Part shown: positions 1-12,115 of the stretch, piece after piece | Numbering within the stretch: position 1 is the first letter of the stretch | How the letters are laid out: each line of letters starts with the position of its first letter | DNA from: Daedaleopsis sinensis | Taxonomy: Eukaryota > Basidiomycota > Agaricomycetes > Polyporales > Polyporaceae | Reading direction: 5' to 3' | Length of the DNA stretch: 64,000 nt | NCBI GenBank assembly: GCA_033807695.1 | Contig: CM066309.1 | Span: 186,001 to 250,000 of the forward strand | Translations under genes and position numbers: made by a program | The notes under the pieces: model-generated | The model's input: only the letters and a program-made list of their open reading frames with translations | Told to the model about the DNA's origin: nothing | Database searches by the model: none

Positions 1-1065
1 CTTGGGCCAGCTCTCCAGAGCGTGCTCGGCGCACGCTGCAAACTGCTGCGCCACCCAGCCGATGGCGCCGTTCAGGTCGAGGTCGTGTTCGCGCATCGCG
101 ATGGTGATGAGGTTGTGAGCGTCGTCCCCAGCAGCATGCTCCTTGCTGTACGACACCATGTCCTGCGAGCACGTGAGTCGGACCCGGAATATACACGCGG
201 CCGTAAGGTGTGTGCTCACATTGCAGTAGATGATCAAGTCGACGACGTCCGTCTGCAGAGACTGCAGCAGCGGATGCTCGATGAGCTTTTCGGGGAGATC
301 CAGATGGAGCTCCGCCAACGCGTAGCAAGGCTCCGCTCCGATGGTATACCGTCGTAGCTCCATGTGTTCTTTGAGGGTGCGGTGCCGCCCTTCGTCTCTG
401 TCTCTAGCCTGCTCGATGACGGAGTCCACATAGCCTTTCCACATGCGCACGAACCGCGCTCGGACAGCATCCGTTGCAGGCCGTCGCAGAGCGCCGACCC
501 AGAACCTGGGTTGGTCGTGAGTGCGTTGTCTCCGGGCTGTCCTCGACTGGATCGGGATCGGCGACTCACTGCCTGGTAATCTCGCCGATGACGTGTTCTC
601 CTGCGGGTCGAGCGCGTGAAGGGTTCTCGAGCGCGTCGATGGTGATGTCTGCCAATGCCTGGACCTTCTTCTCGGACAGCTCGTCCGTGAGGTCGTCGAA
701 TACGAACAGCAAATTCATGAGATCGCACGCCGCTCGTGAATCCTCTGTACGACGTAAAGTCAGTGTCATTCGTCTACGAGAGCTGTTGCGTGAATTTAGC
801 TCACCTCTGTCTGCGTCTGGGTAGCAGAGCGCAGCTAGAAGTCCTGTTACGGTGCGTTCAGTCGCAAAACAGACAGACTTCGGGGAGAGGTACCGCACGC
901 ACCAGGTTTGCACCGATCGAACACGGCCTGCGTTTCCGGCGAGAAGACGCGGAAGCTTCGGGTCCACTCTGCAGACTCGGCCGAGACTTCTTCGTAGAAG
1001 GGGGAGATGCGACGCGGTAATGGCCAACGTGCCATGATCTCCGGGAGGTAAATGATGCGACCCAT
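1..1065 (-). CDS. Class I sesquiterpene synthase, 3' end cut by window edge
   Basis: Predicted terpene cyclase that ionises farnesyl diphosphate with Mg2+. My exon model joins 1065-903, 843-805, 744-570, 505-220 and 162-<1. All junctions are GT-AG and all phases agree, giving about 275 residues. Motifs seen: LPEIMARWPLPRRISP near the N terminus, the aspartate-rich motif FDDLTDE (DDxxD type) in exon 3, the RRYTIGAEP block in exon 4, and the NSE motif NDMVSYSKE spanning the exon 4/5 junction, which fits NDxxSxxxE exactly. Known fungal enzymes of this kind are about 330-350 residues, so some 60 C-terminal residues lie beyond the left edge. The ATG at 1065 is chosen because it opens the conserved MGRIIYLPEIM block and has a TATA box about 85 bases upstream. 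Nothing looks broken. Product specificity cannot be read from sequence. Confidence 0.85.
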
Positions 1066-1149
1066 ACGAGCTATAGACTTTGAGTGTGCCTGCAAATAAG
1101 AGGGAGTATGAGGGACAAGCGTCACAAGATACGACTCACCTGGAGGAGG

Positions 1150-1160
1150 TTTTATATACA
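1150..1160 (-). promoter_or_regulatory. TATA box of the sesquiterpene synthase
   Basis: The minus strand reads tatataaaa here, about 85-90 bases upstream of the ATG at 1065. This is a plausible core promoter for the terpene synthase gene. An alternative reading, in which a short 5' exon with a GT-AG intron covers this point, is possible but less likely. Confidence 0.4.
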
Positions 1161-2263
1161 CCAGCCGATGATATCCAGGCTAGTGAGGTAGAATGTAGCG
1201 TGGGCTACTACATAATCGCGGCCCCGGGCCCAAGCCAAGGATACTCAGCGATCATAGTAGTCTGCGCAATTCTAGATCTATGGCATCATCCGAGCCCTCG
1301 CCTGAAACAGCCTGTCTTACTCATTTCTAACGTGAAACTTAATTAGCAGTCTTAGTACTCTTGTTGAAGAGGTGGATCACTGGTGCGCGATTGGCTGAGG
1401 ACGACACGAGAACGGCGCTGAGGGCGGGAGACATGAGATCAGAACAGCGCTGATGGCGGGTTCGCGTCAGTACGGGTGACGCTAGGCTCGCATCTCGTAT
1501 TGCGCCGTGGCTTTGCCACTCGAAGTCACATACGCCCCCCATTCTTCATAGACTACTTGAGAGGGTGGGTAGGGAACGTCGGAGCATGAATACGAGGGCT
1601 CGCACGGACCTTCGCCACCGTATGGCGTATTGAGCAGTTGTGTTTCTGCTTGTTAGCAAAAGCTCCAGCTCGAGGATTAATTACGCACTTTCAATGAGGT
1701 TCAAACTGGACTCAAACGTCTCCCGCAGGCTCTAGCGCTCCGAACTGCTTGGGTGCACACAGTGGCGGCAGGTGGCGGTGATTTCATATAGGCGCCACGG
1801 CGTTGGATTGGCTCCGACGTTCTCACGGGGGGTCTGACTCTCTATGCTTATGTTATGAGCAGTGGCCGTGGTGCGTACTAGACGTCGACCTCGACTCAGG
1901 AGAGGGCCTTCCGAGGCCAACAACTGGCATGTACCCAGGCAATCACGGCAAATTACGAACGCTGTCTCGAGGCTCCGACCCAAGCCCTACAAGTCATGCA
2001 AGCCGTCCACACAGGCCGCCGCGTCCTCGGTGCGTGAAACATAGTATGTGCACTTCACCGAGATTGTCTCAAACATGCTGGACTCCCGACATGTCTACGT
2101 AATTTACAGTTTCCTGATATGACTTACCATCACTCTCGATTGGGGGTTCCCGTCGCGAGTGTTTTTGCCTTTGATCCGGTGTTCATTTGGCCTTCAATTT
2201 TTACACTTACACTAGAAGCTCAATCGCTTCAGTAACCTATCCTTGGCATCAGCAAAACGTGCG
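1161..2263. other. Gene-free stretch between terpene synthase and Plavaka-like element
   Basis: No reading frame here has recognisable motifs or consistent splice sites. The short ORFs on both strands have the composition of random sequence. It presumably holds the terpene synthase upstream region and the host flank of the transposon. Confidence 0.4.
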
Positions 2264-2283
2264 AAACCAGATCATGTATGATC

Positions 2284-2300
2284 GTACCAGACGAAGCTGG
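2284..2300 (+). repeat. Left inverted terminal motif of the Plavaka-like element
   Basis: The motif gtaccagacgaagctgg recurs inverted at 12437-12452 with a one-base shorter spacer. It lies in a region with repeated tggtc and gtcgg words. It is taken as subterminal or terminal repeat sequence of the transposon. Confidence 0.5.
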
Positions 2301-3546
2301 CCGTAGGTGGTCAGCTGAGGTCGGGGTGCAGCGGAGGGGTAGGTCGTATATGACCGGTGCCGGTGAGGTTGTCGGGGTCTGTCAGGTACGGTCGGCCCCG
2401 GCCATGCCACAGCTCCTTTGGGACCATAAGTGAACCGGTGTGAGCGTTGTTGGCCGGCATGCGGCATGCGAGGATGCCAAGACTATTAGTACTAGTGGCT
2501 ACTACTAGTCGTGTATACTATTCATTACCGCCACCAGTATATAGCGACATGCACACCCACTCTCGCTGGCATGAGATGATGAAATTAGACCCAAACTGTA
2601 TCACAACTCTGCGTAGCCTTCCGCTGCATACACTGGGTCGTCATACTCGTCGTCGTCGCGGCCAGCAGAATCCTCACATCCGTCAGCACCGACAGCATCA
2701 GCAGCTCCCGAGTCGTCATATTCACTGCCCTCATCCGTGCTTTGATTGTCCTCCTCCGGCACCTCGTCCACGTCCGAGTCCTCGAGTTCCGACTCCCAGT
2801 CATCCTTCGCGCCAGCGATATCCATCCCTGACCCACCTGACCCCGGTTCCGGCTCCGATTCCGTGGAAACGACTTCGCGCTGCACAGCCTTGCCCTTCCG
2901 CGATGGCGGTTGCATGCGTTTCTTCTTGCGGGCGACTCGCTCGCCTTGTTTGCGAGATGCTTCGAGACTTACTCCAATACCGCGATGTCCTATGCCACCA
3001 CCATGATAGCGCATGTACATATCACGGTCGACCCACCTATTGAATTAGATTTAGTAACACTGCGTCCGATCAACGACAATCGCAGAAAGCGAACTTTACG
3101 TACATGCAAACATAATAGGCCGCCCAATCGTCGTCGTCGTTGTCGTAGCGGACGCGCCTTGCGAGTTTCGAAGGTCCTAGGTATTCATCAGTTCGCCCAA
3201 GCACGAACGCAGGCATTAGGTATGATGCACGGAGTATGTCATCTGGGTTTATGAATCCAAACGGACGTTCGGAGTCGGTCGCATCCAAGAAGCATACACG
3301 GGGGAGTCGTCGGTGCGTGATTCCGCACAGGTAGTCCTGGTCTCGTTTCAGCCAGCGCACCCATGCGAACTCGACACGCTGCCACTTCCGCGTGGCGCGT
3401 GTGGAACCAGGACCACAGTATCGAACATCGGCGTGGAAGATATCGAGGACACGCGCGTACCAGTAGGGGTGATCCTGGGCCTCTGGTCCGCTGGCAAGGA
3501 GCATGACGTCAGGGTGAGTACGCGGATTGATCGAGTCTTGACCTCG

Positions 3547-3554
3547 GCGCACTT
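3547..3554 (+). repeat. Left 8-base target site duplication of the hAT-like insertion
   Basis: gcgcactt flanks the left TIR. The right copy at 5380-5387 is atgcatgt. Three of the four differences are transitions (two of them at what would be CpG sites in the inferred original) and one is a transversion. An original acgtgcgc on the coding strand gives both copies and restores the family's usual YDVRRGQD reading. Confidence 0.5.
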
Positions 3555-5379
3555 CAGCAAAAAGGTAGTCAGAGAGACCATGTATGAAATTGTATGGTCT
3601 TGCGTATATTGCTCTATCTACTTCGCCGTCGACTTATGAACATGGTCATATATGATCAAGTTCATAGTGTGTGATCAGACTCGAAGGGCGGGGTGATCAG
3701 GTTATATCAGGTCAGATCATGTGCGTAAGGCGAAGTGATCAGGTACGTTCTATTCACGCTGAGAGGGTGATCTGACACTGTCATTCTAGACAGCCCAGAA
3801 GCCCTGGAGTGTTCTGACCTGGCGAATAACTAATACCCGGAGGCAACCGCCGCGTAATAGATATAAATCCATATATTCCGAATAAAACGAGATAATACAC
3901 AGTATCGTATGCAAGCGAAGCGTGAGATGGATAGGAGCCTGGCGAAACCGTAGCACGAATGCGGGGACAGTGATAGATACCAGTGCGAGTGCGCTTACAC
4001 CATTCGTGCATGCAGACGCGAAACTCGGTGATAAAGAAGTTGAATGGTATGAGAGTCTGCATCGTGCCAGTGTGAGTGCAAATGCGGGTGCTCGTGCTCG
4101 TGCTCGTGCTCACGGGTGCTCGAGATGACTCACAGGCAAATGGGTGTATGAATGCGAACCGTTGGTGAGTGTGACTCAGATCGCGAATGGGCAGTTGTGG
4201 GTGCGTGACGGTCGCAGGTGTAGAGTGCTAGAAGAATGCGCGTGGGTGTTAGCAATGGCGGATGGAGAGTAATAGCGTTACACACCTCTATGAATGCATG
4301 TGTGGGCAAGACACCCGGATATTCATAACGTCAGCACAGGGCTGTGGATGTGAGCAGCACAGTAGTATCAAACTTACACGTAAGTGTAGGTAACACTTTC
4401 GAATCGCATAACCTGTATAGAGGCGCTATATCAGACGCATATAGTCAGATATTAGTGCATATACGCGTACGTGCATAGGTGGTGAGCGGTGTGAATGTAT
4501 TTGAGGGGGAGAGGCCGCGATGCTTGCGTCGAGTCTGAGGGCACCATGCGGGGAGTTTGGGGGCGCATACACGCCTATTGCTGGCAGTGGTATGGCATTG
4601 TGAGGATTAGGAGATTAAACGACTTACCTGAAGAGGTAAGGGTTGCTCCTGTGCACAATCGAGCTGCTAGTGAGTAGGGGTTTGTTGAGTTAGTCGGGGA
4701 AGATACTGAGTGTGTGTGTTCAACGCGGAGGGATGTCCTAGTTGTGAACGTGGTATAAGGGCAAGTCATGAGAGGGAGTCAACGGGGGCGGGTTCGCCTT
4801 TTGTACTCCCACAAATCGATGGAATGACATTGACAGTCACGGTGGAATATGACGCGCATGGACGCGTCATTCATGATCAAGCGCCAGTTTCCCTTTATGG
4901 CCGAGCGCTGAGCGCTGAGCGTCTACTAGGGGCACACGAACTTGAACACACCGCAGCCTTTCATCTGGAAGACACTGTAATTTTGAAGAGCCAGACGCAG
5001 GGGCAGAGCACGAGAAGCACGCGGGGTGGGAGACCGTGGGAGGAGCGAGCCCGGGAGGAGCGGCTAAACACAGTGGAGCTCTCGATGCGGTGCAAGCACT
5101 GGAGGAGGAGGATCAGTAACTTGTACTATGCAGCTAGGCCCGATATACTGTATTGGCATGTTCCTAACAGAAACGACCGTGTTCTGTCATGCTATATCTG
5201 AGGCGCACTAACGCGAGATCTGGGTCAGACCACGTCAGACTGAGCCCGGTCAACTTGATCATGCTTATCTGACCAGATGGATGCCTGACTGGACCTCCAT
5301 CTGGCCAGATAAACACGACCATACATGATCACCTTCATCGGGCGCTATCAGGCCTGACCGGCATGTGAACCTTTTGCTG
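3555..5379. mobile_element. Non-autonomous hAT-like element inserted in the transposase gene
   Basis: A 1,825-base insertion flanked by the decayed 8-base duplications at 3547-3554 and 5380-5387. The terminal inverted repeats are cagcaaaaaggt (left) and cagcaaaaggt (right, complementary strand). Eight-base duplications and CAG-starting TIRs are typical of hAT elements. No transposase fragment is visible; the internal ORFs (for example 4495-5201) are short and featureless. Subterminal zones at 3585-3775 and 5225-5360 are rich in tgatca/gatcagg and tgtatggtc words, which may be transposase binding sites. The Plavaka coding sequence resumes in frame-compatible form on both sides, which defines the borders well. 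The superfamily label is inference. Confidence 0.6.
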
Positions 5380-5387
5380 ATGCATGT
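5380..5387 (+). repeat. Right 8-base target site duplication of the hAT-like insertion
   Basis: atgcatgt, the diverged partner of the copy at 3547-3554. Confidence 0.5.
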
Positions 5388-8300
5388 CGTAGGTGGAATA
5401 GTTGATGCGCATGACTTTGTGGCGGAAAAGAGTGTCCTTGTAGATGTCAAGGCCAAGGTGCTGAGCATCAGTGAATGTGATGTCGTCGGTCTGTAACAGC
5501 CGCTGAAGGACGTGCTCGCGGAGGTCGGATACAAAGTCCTGTGATGTTTGATGGTCAGCGGACTCGTTGCAGAAGATGCTAGATCAACCCTCACCACTGC
5601 GGCTGGGTCGTCACGACGCTCATCGACGAGGCTATACAAGTTAATGGAGTCCCGCTGAGAAAGCGAGACTTCGTGATGGACCTGGGGGGCGGTGGGGGGC
5701 TCGTTATCACCTTGGCGTCTATTGGTCGCGTCCTTGATGCCACGCTCAAGCCGTTCGGTGAGTTCCTTCTTCGCGTTGGCTTTCATGAGCTTCAGCTCAG
5801 ATCGTGGGACGAAAGAACGATCACGACGGCGAATGGCTTCGAGGATTGCACGCCGTCGCTGCTTCTGGGCAATTTGAAAGACGTATGATATCTTGTTGGT
5901 GCGCGTGAAATACCGCTTTGCATGCCTATGCTCCAGTTCTCCCTGTTCGGATAAGGTGAACAGGCATACGGGCAGAGGAGAGCGAGGTCACTTACAACCT
6001 GGGTCGTGTAGTTGTCCACAGGACCGAGCAGCCGGATGTATTCGACGTAGTCACCGAGACAGTGATACTTGTACGTGTTGTGGACGTTGAAGGGCACAGA
6101 TTTGGGAGAGGCCTTGCCTGTCGCTTTCGATAACGTCTCAGTGTTGACGTCCATCGGGTGCTTGACAGAGGTCTTCTTGTTCTCACGACGCGCGCGCGCT
6201 TCGGCCTCTTTCGGGAGTTCACGCGCGTCGTAGTGCGCGCAGGTCTCTTTTTCGAAGTCTCGCATTGCTGCGTACATGTACCTAGTTGCTGCCTCAAGGC
6301 TGTCGAGCGTGATGACAGTGTGGAGCCGGAGCTTGGCAAGGGCATGCCAATTGGCGAGCTCGAAAAGGAGATCGGCCACAGTTTCGTTGTCGTCCGTCGG
6401 AAGGAGTCCTTCATAGGCCGGCATGATCGTCTGAAGTATTAGCACAGTGAGTATAGTCAGCGAGGTACCGGGCTTATGACACACCTGCAAGAAAGCTTCG
6501 TAATCGCGTGCGGCGAGTTTCTTCCTCGAAGATACGTCGTTCCAGAACCGGCGGATACGATCACGGCCAAACGTCGGCATGAGTCGCATGCTGCTGGAAT
6601 ATTAGCATCGCAAGGCTATGAGATCAAACTAAGTCTGACCCACCGACGATCAAATTCTATCAGTGTCCCAGGGCCCTGGGCGGCGAGGAGTCGCATGAGG
6701 TGGTTGAATGTGCCCCGCCACACTCCGAGCTCAAATTCGTGCATCAGGTCTGGCGCGAAGAGCTGGTAGCAATTCAGCCCGAACTGAGACAGTTGCTCCG
6801 AAAACGCATTCTGCATTTCGCATTAAGTACACTGGAGGGCGAGAGGGTGCCCGGTGAGGAGATGTCACATACTTGAATCGGATTAAGGGACCGGTCAGCG
6901 AGGAGGTTCTTGACGCGCTTGCCCGCGATCGAGTGGCCCTTGAAAATATATTCGCGCGCTCGTTTGATGTCGGCCTGGAGCTGAGGGGTGTCCACGCGCT
7001 TCTTTGCACGTCGACGCTCGTCCATTTTCGTGCCGCCTGATGAGACCTGATCTGCGGTGATGTAACACCTGGGACACAGGCATTTGCCTCCTGTGCGCAG
7101 TGCAAGCGCAAGCATCCTGGACATCACAGATTAGATATAATGCTATGCGCGCAGGCGTGAATACTTACTTCTCGGGGTAGTCTGCTGAATAAGAAAAGAT
7201 CCGGGGGAAAATGCGACGGGTAACGCCATCCCCACAGGTGATCAGAAATCCGTGCTGGTAGGCGTCAACAAAGTCCGTGTCGAGGATAAGCTTCCAGATC
7301 TGCTGGAATAGATCACGTTTGCAGAACCGTCGAGCTTCATCGGAGGGTGCGCGGTCGTAAACTGATGTATAAAAGGCCTTGAATGCATCACCGAGCTTCA
7401 AAGCGATCAGAGTTAGTCAGTATTTGTTGGCGTATTATACATGCATACGTACCTCGGGAATGTAGGCGAGATGTTGTGCAGCGAACTCTGTCGGACGTCC
7501 ACGCGCATATTTCGAGAGGTTCCCGAAATAGAGGTAGATTGGCCACAGAGACGCTGTGCCAAAGCTTGATAGATGTGTCGAATCAGACCAGAATAGGAGC
7601 GGCAGGATGACATGCTCTACATTGGGGTCATCTGTGGGCATACGAGGCATCTTGCGGAGCTTCGCCTCCTCTGCAAGGACAGAGTCGGAGTTGTAGAAGT
7701 TGGTGTATACGCGGATGGGGTCAGGAGCGGAGGCAAGAGCGGGGCCAGGCCCGGGTGACGATGGTAATGACTCGGGGTCAGCGGACGCTGAGGACACGCG
7801 GGCAAGCGGAGTGTCATCGTCTGCGGGATACGGGCCATCGGGAGTGGGTGGCGTCCAAAACAATGCATGTCCCATCCAATGGTAGGTGTTCTTGAAGCGG
7901 GATACCGGATCGGACACGACACTCTTGATGACATCGAGGAGACGTCGATATACGATGCCAGAGACTGAATAGGTGGGCGCATCGGCCTCAGTTTTGTATT
8001 TGGCATACGTCTTGGGCATAGGAACTTCCACCGAAGCTTTGATCCAGCCATCGTCGCCCGAGAACAGGCCATTGGCCGGAGTGTATTCATCGAGAAGTTG
8101 CTCGGCCTTACGAGCTGAGAAGCTACGCAGGTCGTCTGGTTCGAAGGATTTGTCCGTAACGACATGGAGGAGATCGTCGAAGTCATCACGAGAATGGGTG
8201 TCGGATCGTCCGTAGTAGTGGTCGACGAGGTGAAATTGGCTCGCGTTCTCAAACGGGCCGAACTTGGGCTCGTGGTCGTCGAATGTGAAGGCCCGGTTGT

Positions 8301-9085
8301 CGTCGTATTCTGAGCCTATAAGGTTATGAGTCATCCATGCGAGCGAGTGGGACTGGGTGCCGGGAGCAACGTTGGGGTGGACTGAGCTTTCGTCTTCGAG
8401 GCCAGGAGCGGCAAGGGCTAGATCTTCGAGCGGTTCCGCGAGCGGATCACGTTGCGGTAGTGCACCAATATACTGCCGCCATACCCCGTATCCATCGGGG
8501 GGGAGCGTCCACTCTGGCTCCTCCTCGTCATCTCCAGCGCCGTCAGCTGTATCTTCTTCGGCGGCCTGGGGGTCTTGAATGGTAGTTGCAACGGGAGGGA
8601 CAGGCGGCGGCGAAGGGGAACGGAAGCCATTAGCGAGCTGAGATGGCAGGGACGACTTCTTGCCGGATGGGAAGAAGCCGTCGTACTGTTTTGGAATGCG
8701 GACTTTGCGCCCACGACGTGTGGTTGCAACAGGATCACGTTCGGCGGGCGGCACAGGCTCGAGGGCGGGCATAGGGATGTCTGTGTACTCGTCTTGTATG
8801 ATCTGGTATACCTGCATACATGCGGTCAGTGATAGAAACAATGAGATGGGGGAAGATACACACCTCCTCCATTTTCTCTCCCATCGAACCCAAGCCGACT
8901 GTACCGTCATCTCGCGACCGCTTGGTTGCGTGATCCCTATGCTCGTCCCCTTGGTCCATAGGTCGCCTCTTCACCGCCTCCAGCAGCGTGGATTCGCGGT
9001 ACTTGCACTTGCCATAGTGTGTCTTGAGGCCGTGGAAGGTGTCGAACGACTTCGTACAGCCACTGGAGTCGCACTCAAATGGCAT

Positions 9086-9625
9086 CTGTGACAAAGTTTG
9101 TGTTAGCGATCTCTCACTAATCCATACTGAGTTCAGCACTAACGACGATGTTCGTGGGCGTGGGGTTCCACAGAGATTGTAGGAGGAACAGAAGGGCCGG
9201 GAAGAGCAGCACAAGCAGGGAGACCCTCCTCATAGGGGGCGTGCGTCGATAGGAACAGCTCGGGTCGTGGCCAAGTCTGTGTGTAGTGTCGGAGGAGACG
9301 AGGGACAGTGGGAAGGAGGAGATATCAATCAACTTACCAGATGGGCGCTTGGAGTGTGACGCCCGCGTGGACGCGGTGGTCAGGTGACCGCATATAGCCA
9401 GCTGGCGCGAATCGCAGCTCTCCCTCTCTGAGTCTCTCAGACTTGATTCTCCAGATTCCTCCCCCTTCGAACAGCCAGCCCCACTAGTGTGACGCGACTC
9501 GTCATGGCGTCCACGGCACATCTCAGTCCCGCTGCCCTATAAGAACCCGGCTCTCCCAATATCCACCCCATTGCCTCTCTCCCTCTGACCTCCACCCCCG
9601 CCTGTCCCAACTCCCTCCTCTACTC
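9086..9625. promoter_or_regulatory. Shared divergent promoter region inside the Plavaka-like element
   Basis: These 540 bases separate the start codons of two divergent genes (ATG at 9085 on the minus strand, ATG at 9626 on the plus strand). The sequence ctataagaa near 9536-9544 is a TATA-like match about 85 bases before the plus-strand ATG. Short ORFs across the region have no coding signal. Confidence 0.45.
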
Positions 9626-11685
9626 ATGCTTACGGCTTTCCCAAGAGCCCGACAGACGAAGGGCCGGGTCCTTCCTCGCGCTGTGAATAAAGGCAAGGCC
9701 ACCTCAACGAACGACATGACACCAAACACCAAAACCGCGCCCCCCAAGAAGCAACCCGACCGACCTCGCGAACAGTCCCTCGAGTACGCCGACGAACCTC
9801 AAGCCCCACCCAGGTCTAACAAGGTGTGTCGCCATAGTATTACTAGGCCTCCACTCGCCGACCTCGTGCCTTCCTAGACTCGAGGCCGGGATCGTTCTCT
9901 CGACCGTTGCAGCGACTCTGATTCCCACTCGCAGAACAAACGCCCCCGCCATTCTTCGCATGTCCAGCCTGGGCTCCCGCACCCACCCACCGGAGCTCAA
10001 GTTCCCCGTTTGGACCCCGCTGGCACCAACCACATCGAGTTGAACACCGACGAGGATAGTCCCCGAGCCCCGAGCGGCTGGATTATCCTCATGATGAAGC
10101 TGCGCCCCAACTCTTCGTACGTACCCTGATCAACATTGGATACTAGCTGACTGTATGCGTCTATTGTAGGGTCGAACAGCGCAAGGATGATGGGTATCAA
10201 GCATGGTATGACAGCAGTCGCGAGACAGTGCGCAATGTCGGGCACTTTACGCGCTTCGAGCGTGTCCTCCGCAACGGCCTCAAACACTGGACTACGGAGC
10301 TGAAAGAACAACCCTGGGTGTACGTAATTAGCATATAGTCTGTGATTGGTCACTGACCGACAACGTTGTAGGAAATCGCAACGTTACGACAGCCGTGTCG
10401 AAGATATGCTCGTATTCGAGATACTCCTGAAGAGATTCGACGGCCTCAATGAGCACGTACCGGAGCTCTACAGGTATCCCGATGTTGTGAAGCGCATTGC
10501 CGCATTTGTATGTCGTCTTCATAACCTCATGGCTCACAGCTAACACACCTCGGTCTCAGCTCGATTCTATGCTCAGCAAGACACGAAGCGATGATCTTGC
10601 GAGGTTGAACAAGGGCCTCTTCAAGTGCATAGAAGGTGTCACCCACCCTGACATATACGTCGATGTCCGTGGCTTCAACGACCCCATTCTCGCGCGTGAG
10701 CTATCCCCGCCCGACTGGCTCGATGAATTTGACGAGGATCCCGCGAGGTAGTACATCGCGCGCGACATCGTTGTACGTCGCTAACCTTTCCTTTTCGAGA
10801 TTGTGTGCGCAAGTCCAAAACGGCAAGAAGTTCTACGAGTCGGGATGCTTGCCGTCTTTCTTGTTCAACCTCGACAAGTACGACCCCGATGTGCCGATGG
10901 CTGGATTTCTTGAAGGCTCCACGCTCAATAGGGTGCCGACTCTTTCGTGTTTGTTTGCCCGCCGGTACTCAGCTAACGTCATCTATGCCAGGCGATCACC
11001 CTCATCTACAACGGCCCCAGCGCGGTGTTCCCCAACAGTCGTGCCGCCGGAAAATCCCAGAAGGGTCAGCGATCGATTGCGAAGAAGTATGGTGTCACCG
11101 AGCTCACTGTAGAGGCCGTCATCTACGTTGCTGGGTTGGTATGTACCAAATAGTCATGTCCGCTGTACTGTCAGCTACTAACTATTTTACACAGGTCAGG
11201 CATGTTCTATGCACATCGGCAGAGTGGAAGGAGAAGGACGGCAAGTATAACATCGCTCAAATGACAGAGAAGATCAAAAACATCTGTCTGCGTAACCCAC
11301 AACGCATGTCCACCATCATGTCGTCCTATTCCACGTATGTTAAACATCACTAACCTTTATACGTCGCAAGTACTGACTAAATGGCCCGGGTAGGAAACTG
11401 TTCGGGAAGACGAACACGAGCGACGCCCTCGACGAGGACATTGAGCACAACACGACATACGCCCGCATGATGGCATGGGAAGGTAACGAAATCGCTGACG
11501 CGCCGGGCGCACTTTACGACTTCGCCTTACAACTCCGTCAACCATCGATGGCCCCGGATGACGAGAGCGACGACATTAACCAAGTTGCCGGTCCTTCAGG
11601 AACAACTCACGGTGAAGGCGAAGAACCAGACCATGAGGAACCCGCGGACGACGGCGACGACGACCGTGACGCGCTCCATGACTAG
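9626..11685 (+). CDS. Conserved Agaricomycete protein (DUF6698-like), Plavaka accessory gene
   Basis: An apparently intact nine-exon gene with GT-AG introns and consistent phases. The N terminus is basic and disordered (KGKATSTNDMTPNTKTAPPK). The conserved core starts with GWIILMMKLRPNSS and runs through YQAWYDSSRETVRNVGHFTR, PPDWLDEFDEDPARLCAQVQ, LPSFLFNLDKYDPDVPMAGF, AITLIYNGPSAVF and MSTIMSSYSTKLFGKTN, ending in an acidic tail (DDDRDALHD) at the stop 11683-11685. The core resembles a basidiomycete family of unknown function that I recall as DUF6698; that label is from memory. Its position, divergent from the transposase and inside the inverted terminal motifs, suggests an accessory protein carried by the transposon. 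The biochemical role is unknown. It could instead be a host gene trapped between two decayed ends. Confidence 0.65.
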
Positions 11686-11858
11686 GTTACGCGGTGCGAA
11701 CACCGCTCCCGACAACCAGGCTTGCGCCTAGGCTCACCTCGCGCCCTCGCTGCTTCTAACTCGAATCTGCTGCGCCCGATGCGTACTTGCTACTCTTGCC
11801 TCGCGCTCGTGCTACTCTCACCTCGCCCCCGTGCAGCGCCGTATCTCGCGCCGACGTC

Positions 11859-11990
11859 GCGCCCTTGCTACTCTCGCCTCGCGCCCTTGCTACTCTCGCC
11901 TCGCGCCCTTGCTACTCTCGCCTCGCGCCCTTGCTACTCTCGCCTCGCGCCCTCGCTGCTTTCGCCTCGCGCCCTTGCTGCTTTTGTCTC
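11859..11990. repeat. 22-base minisatellite, six copies
   Basis: Six tandem copies of gcgcccttgctactctcgcc followed by tc. Copies 1-4 are nearly identical and copies 5-6 are diverged. The array sits in a CT-rich tract (11700-12110) downstream of the accessory gene. The overlapping ORFs here are products of the repeat and are not genes. Confidence 0.85.
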
Positions 11991-12115
11991 GCGGCGCCGC
12001 GGCGCCGTTGCTCCTCTCACCTCGCCTTCACTTCTTTTGTCCCCCTTCCTCCAACGCCTCTCACTGCTCTCGAATACAGTCGCATCCAGCAACTCATCAC
12101 CCTGTATACGCAATA

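Larger units (their letters stand above)
2601..9085 (-). pseudogene. Plavaka-like transposase gene, interrupted by a transposon
   Basis: RNase H-fold DDE-type transposase of the Plavaka group. It opens with a C2H2 finger (CDSSGC...FDTFHGLKTHYGKC) at the ATG 9085. Exons include 9085-8864, 8811-7453, 7395-7169 and 7116 onward, then several more down to the stop at 2601-2603; all checked junctions are GT-AG and in phase. Family blocks seen: a segment containing FWSDSTHLSSFG and GNLSKYARGRPTEF; DGVTRRIFPRIFSYSADYPE; CLCPRCYI; APDLMHEFELGVW; ELEHRHAKRYFTRTNK. The last two coding exons carry QDSINPRTHPDVM, then DRDMYMRYHGGGIGH and an acidic tail. The conserved segment that should run from YSTYD into RRGQDSINP is split by the insertion 3555-5379, which adds stop codons. 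Apart from that break I see no disabling change, so the damage may be recent relative to the gene. Confidence 0.75.

Noticed and set aside
4495..5201. Possible genes inside the hAT-like element.
   Set aside because: The ORFs are short, with no domain or splice consistency, and lie entirely within an insertion.
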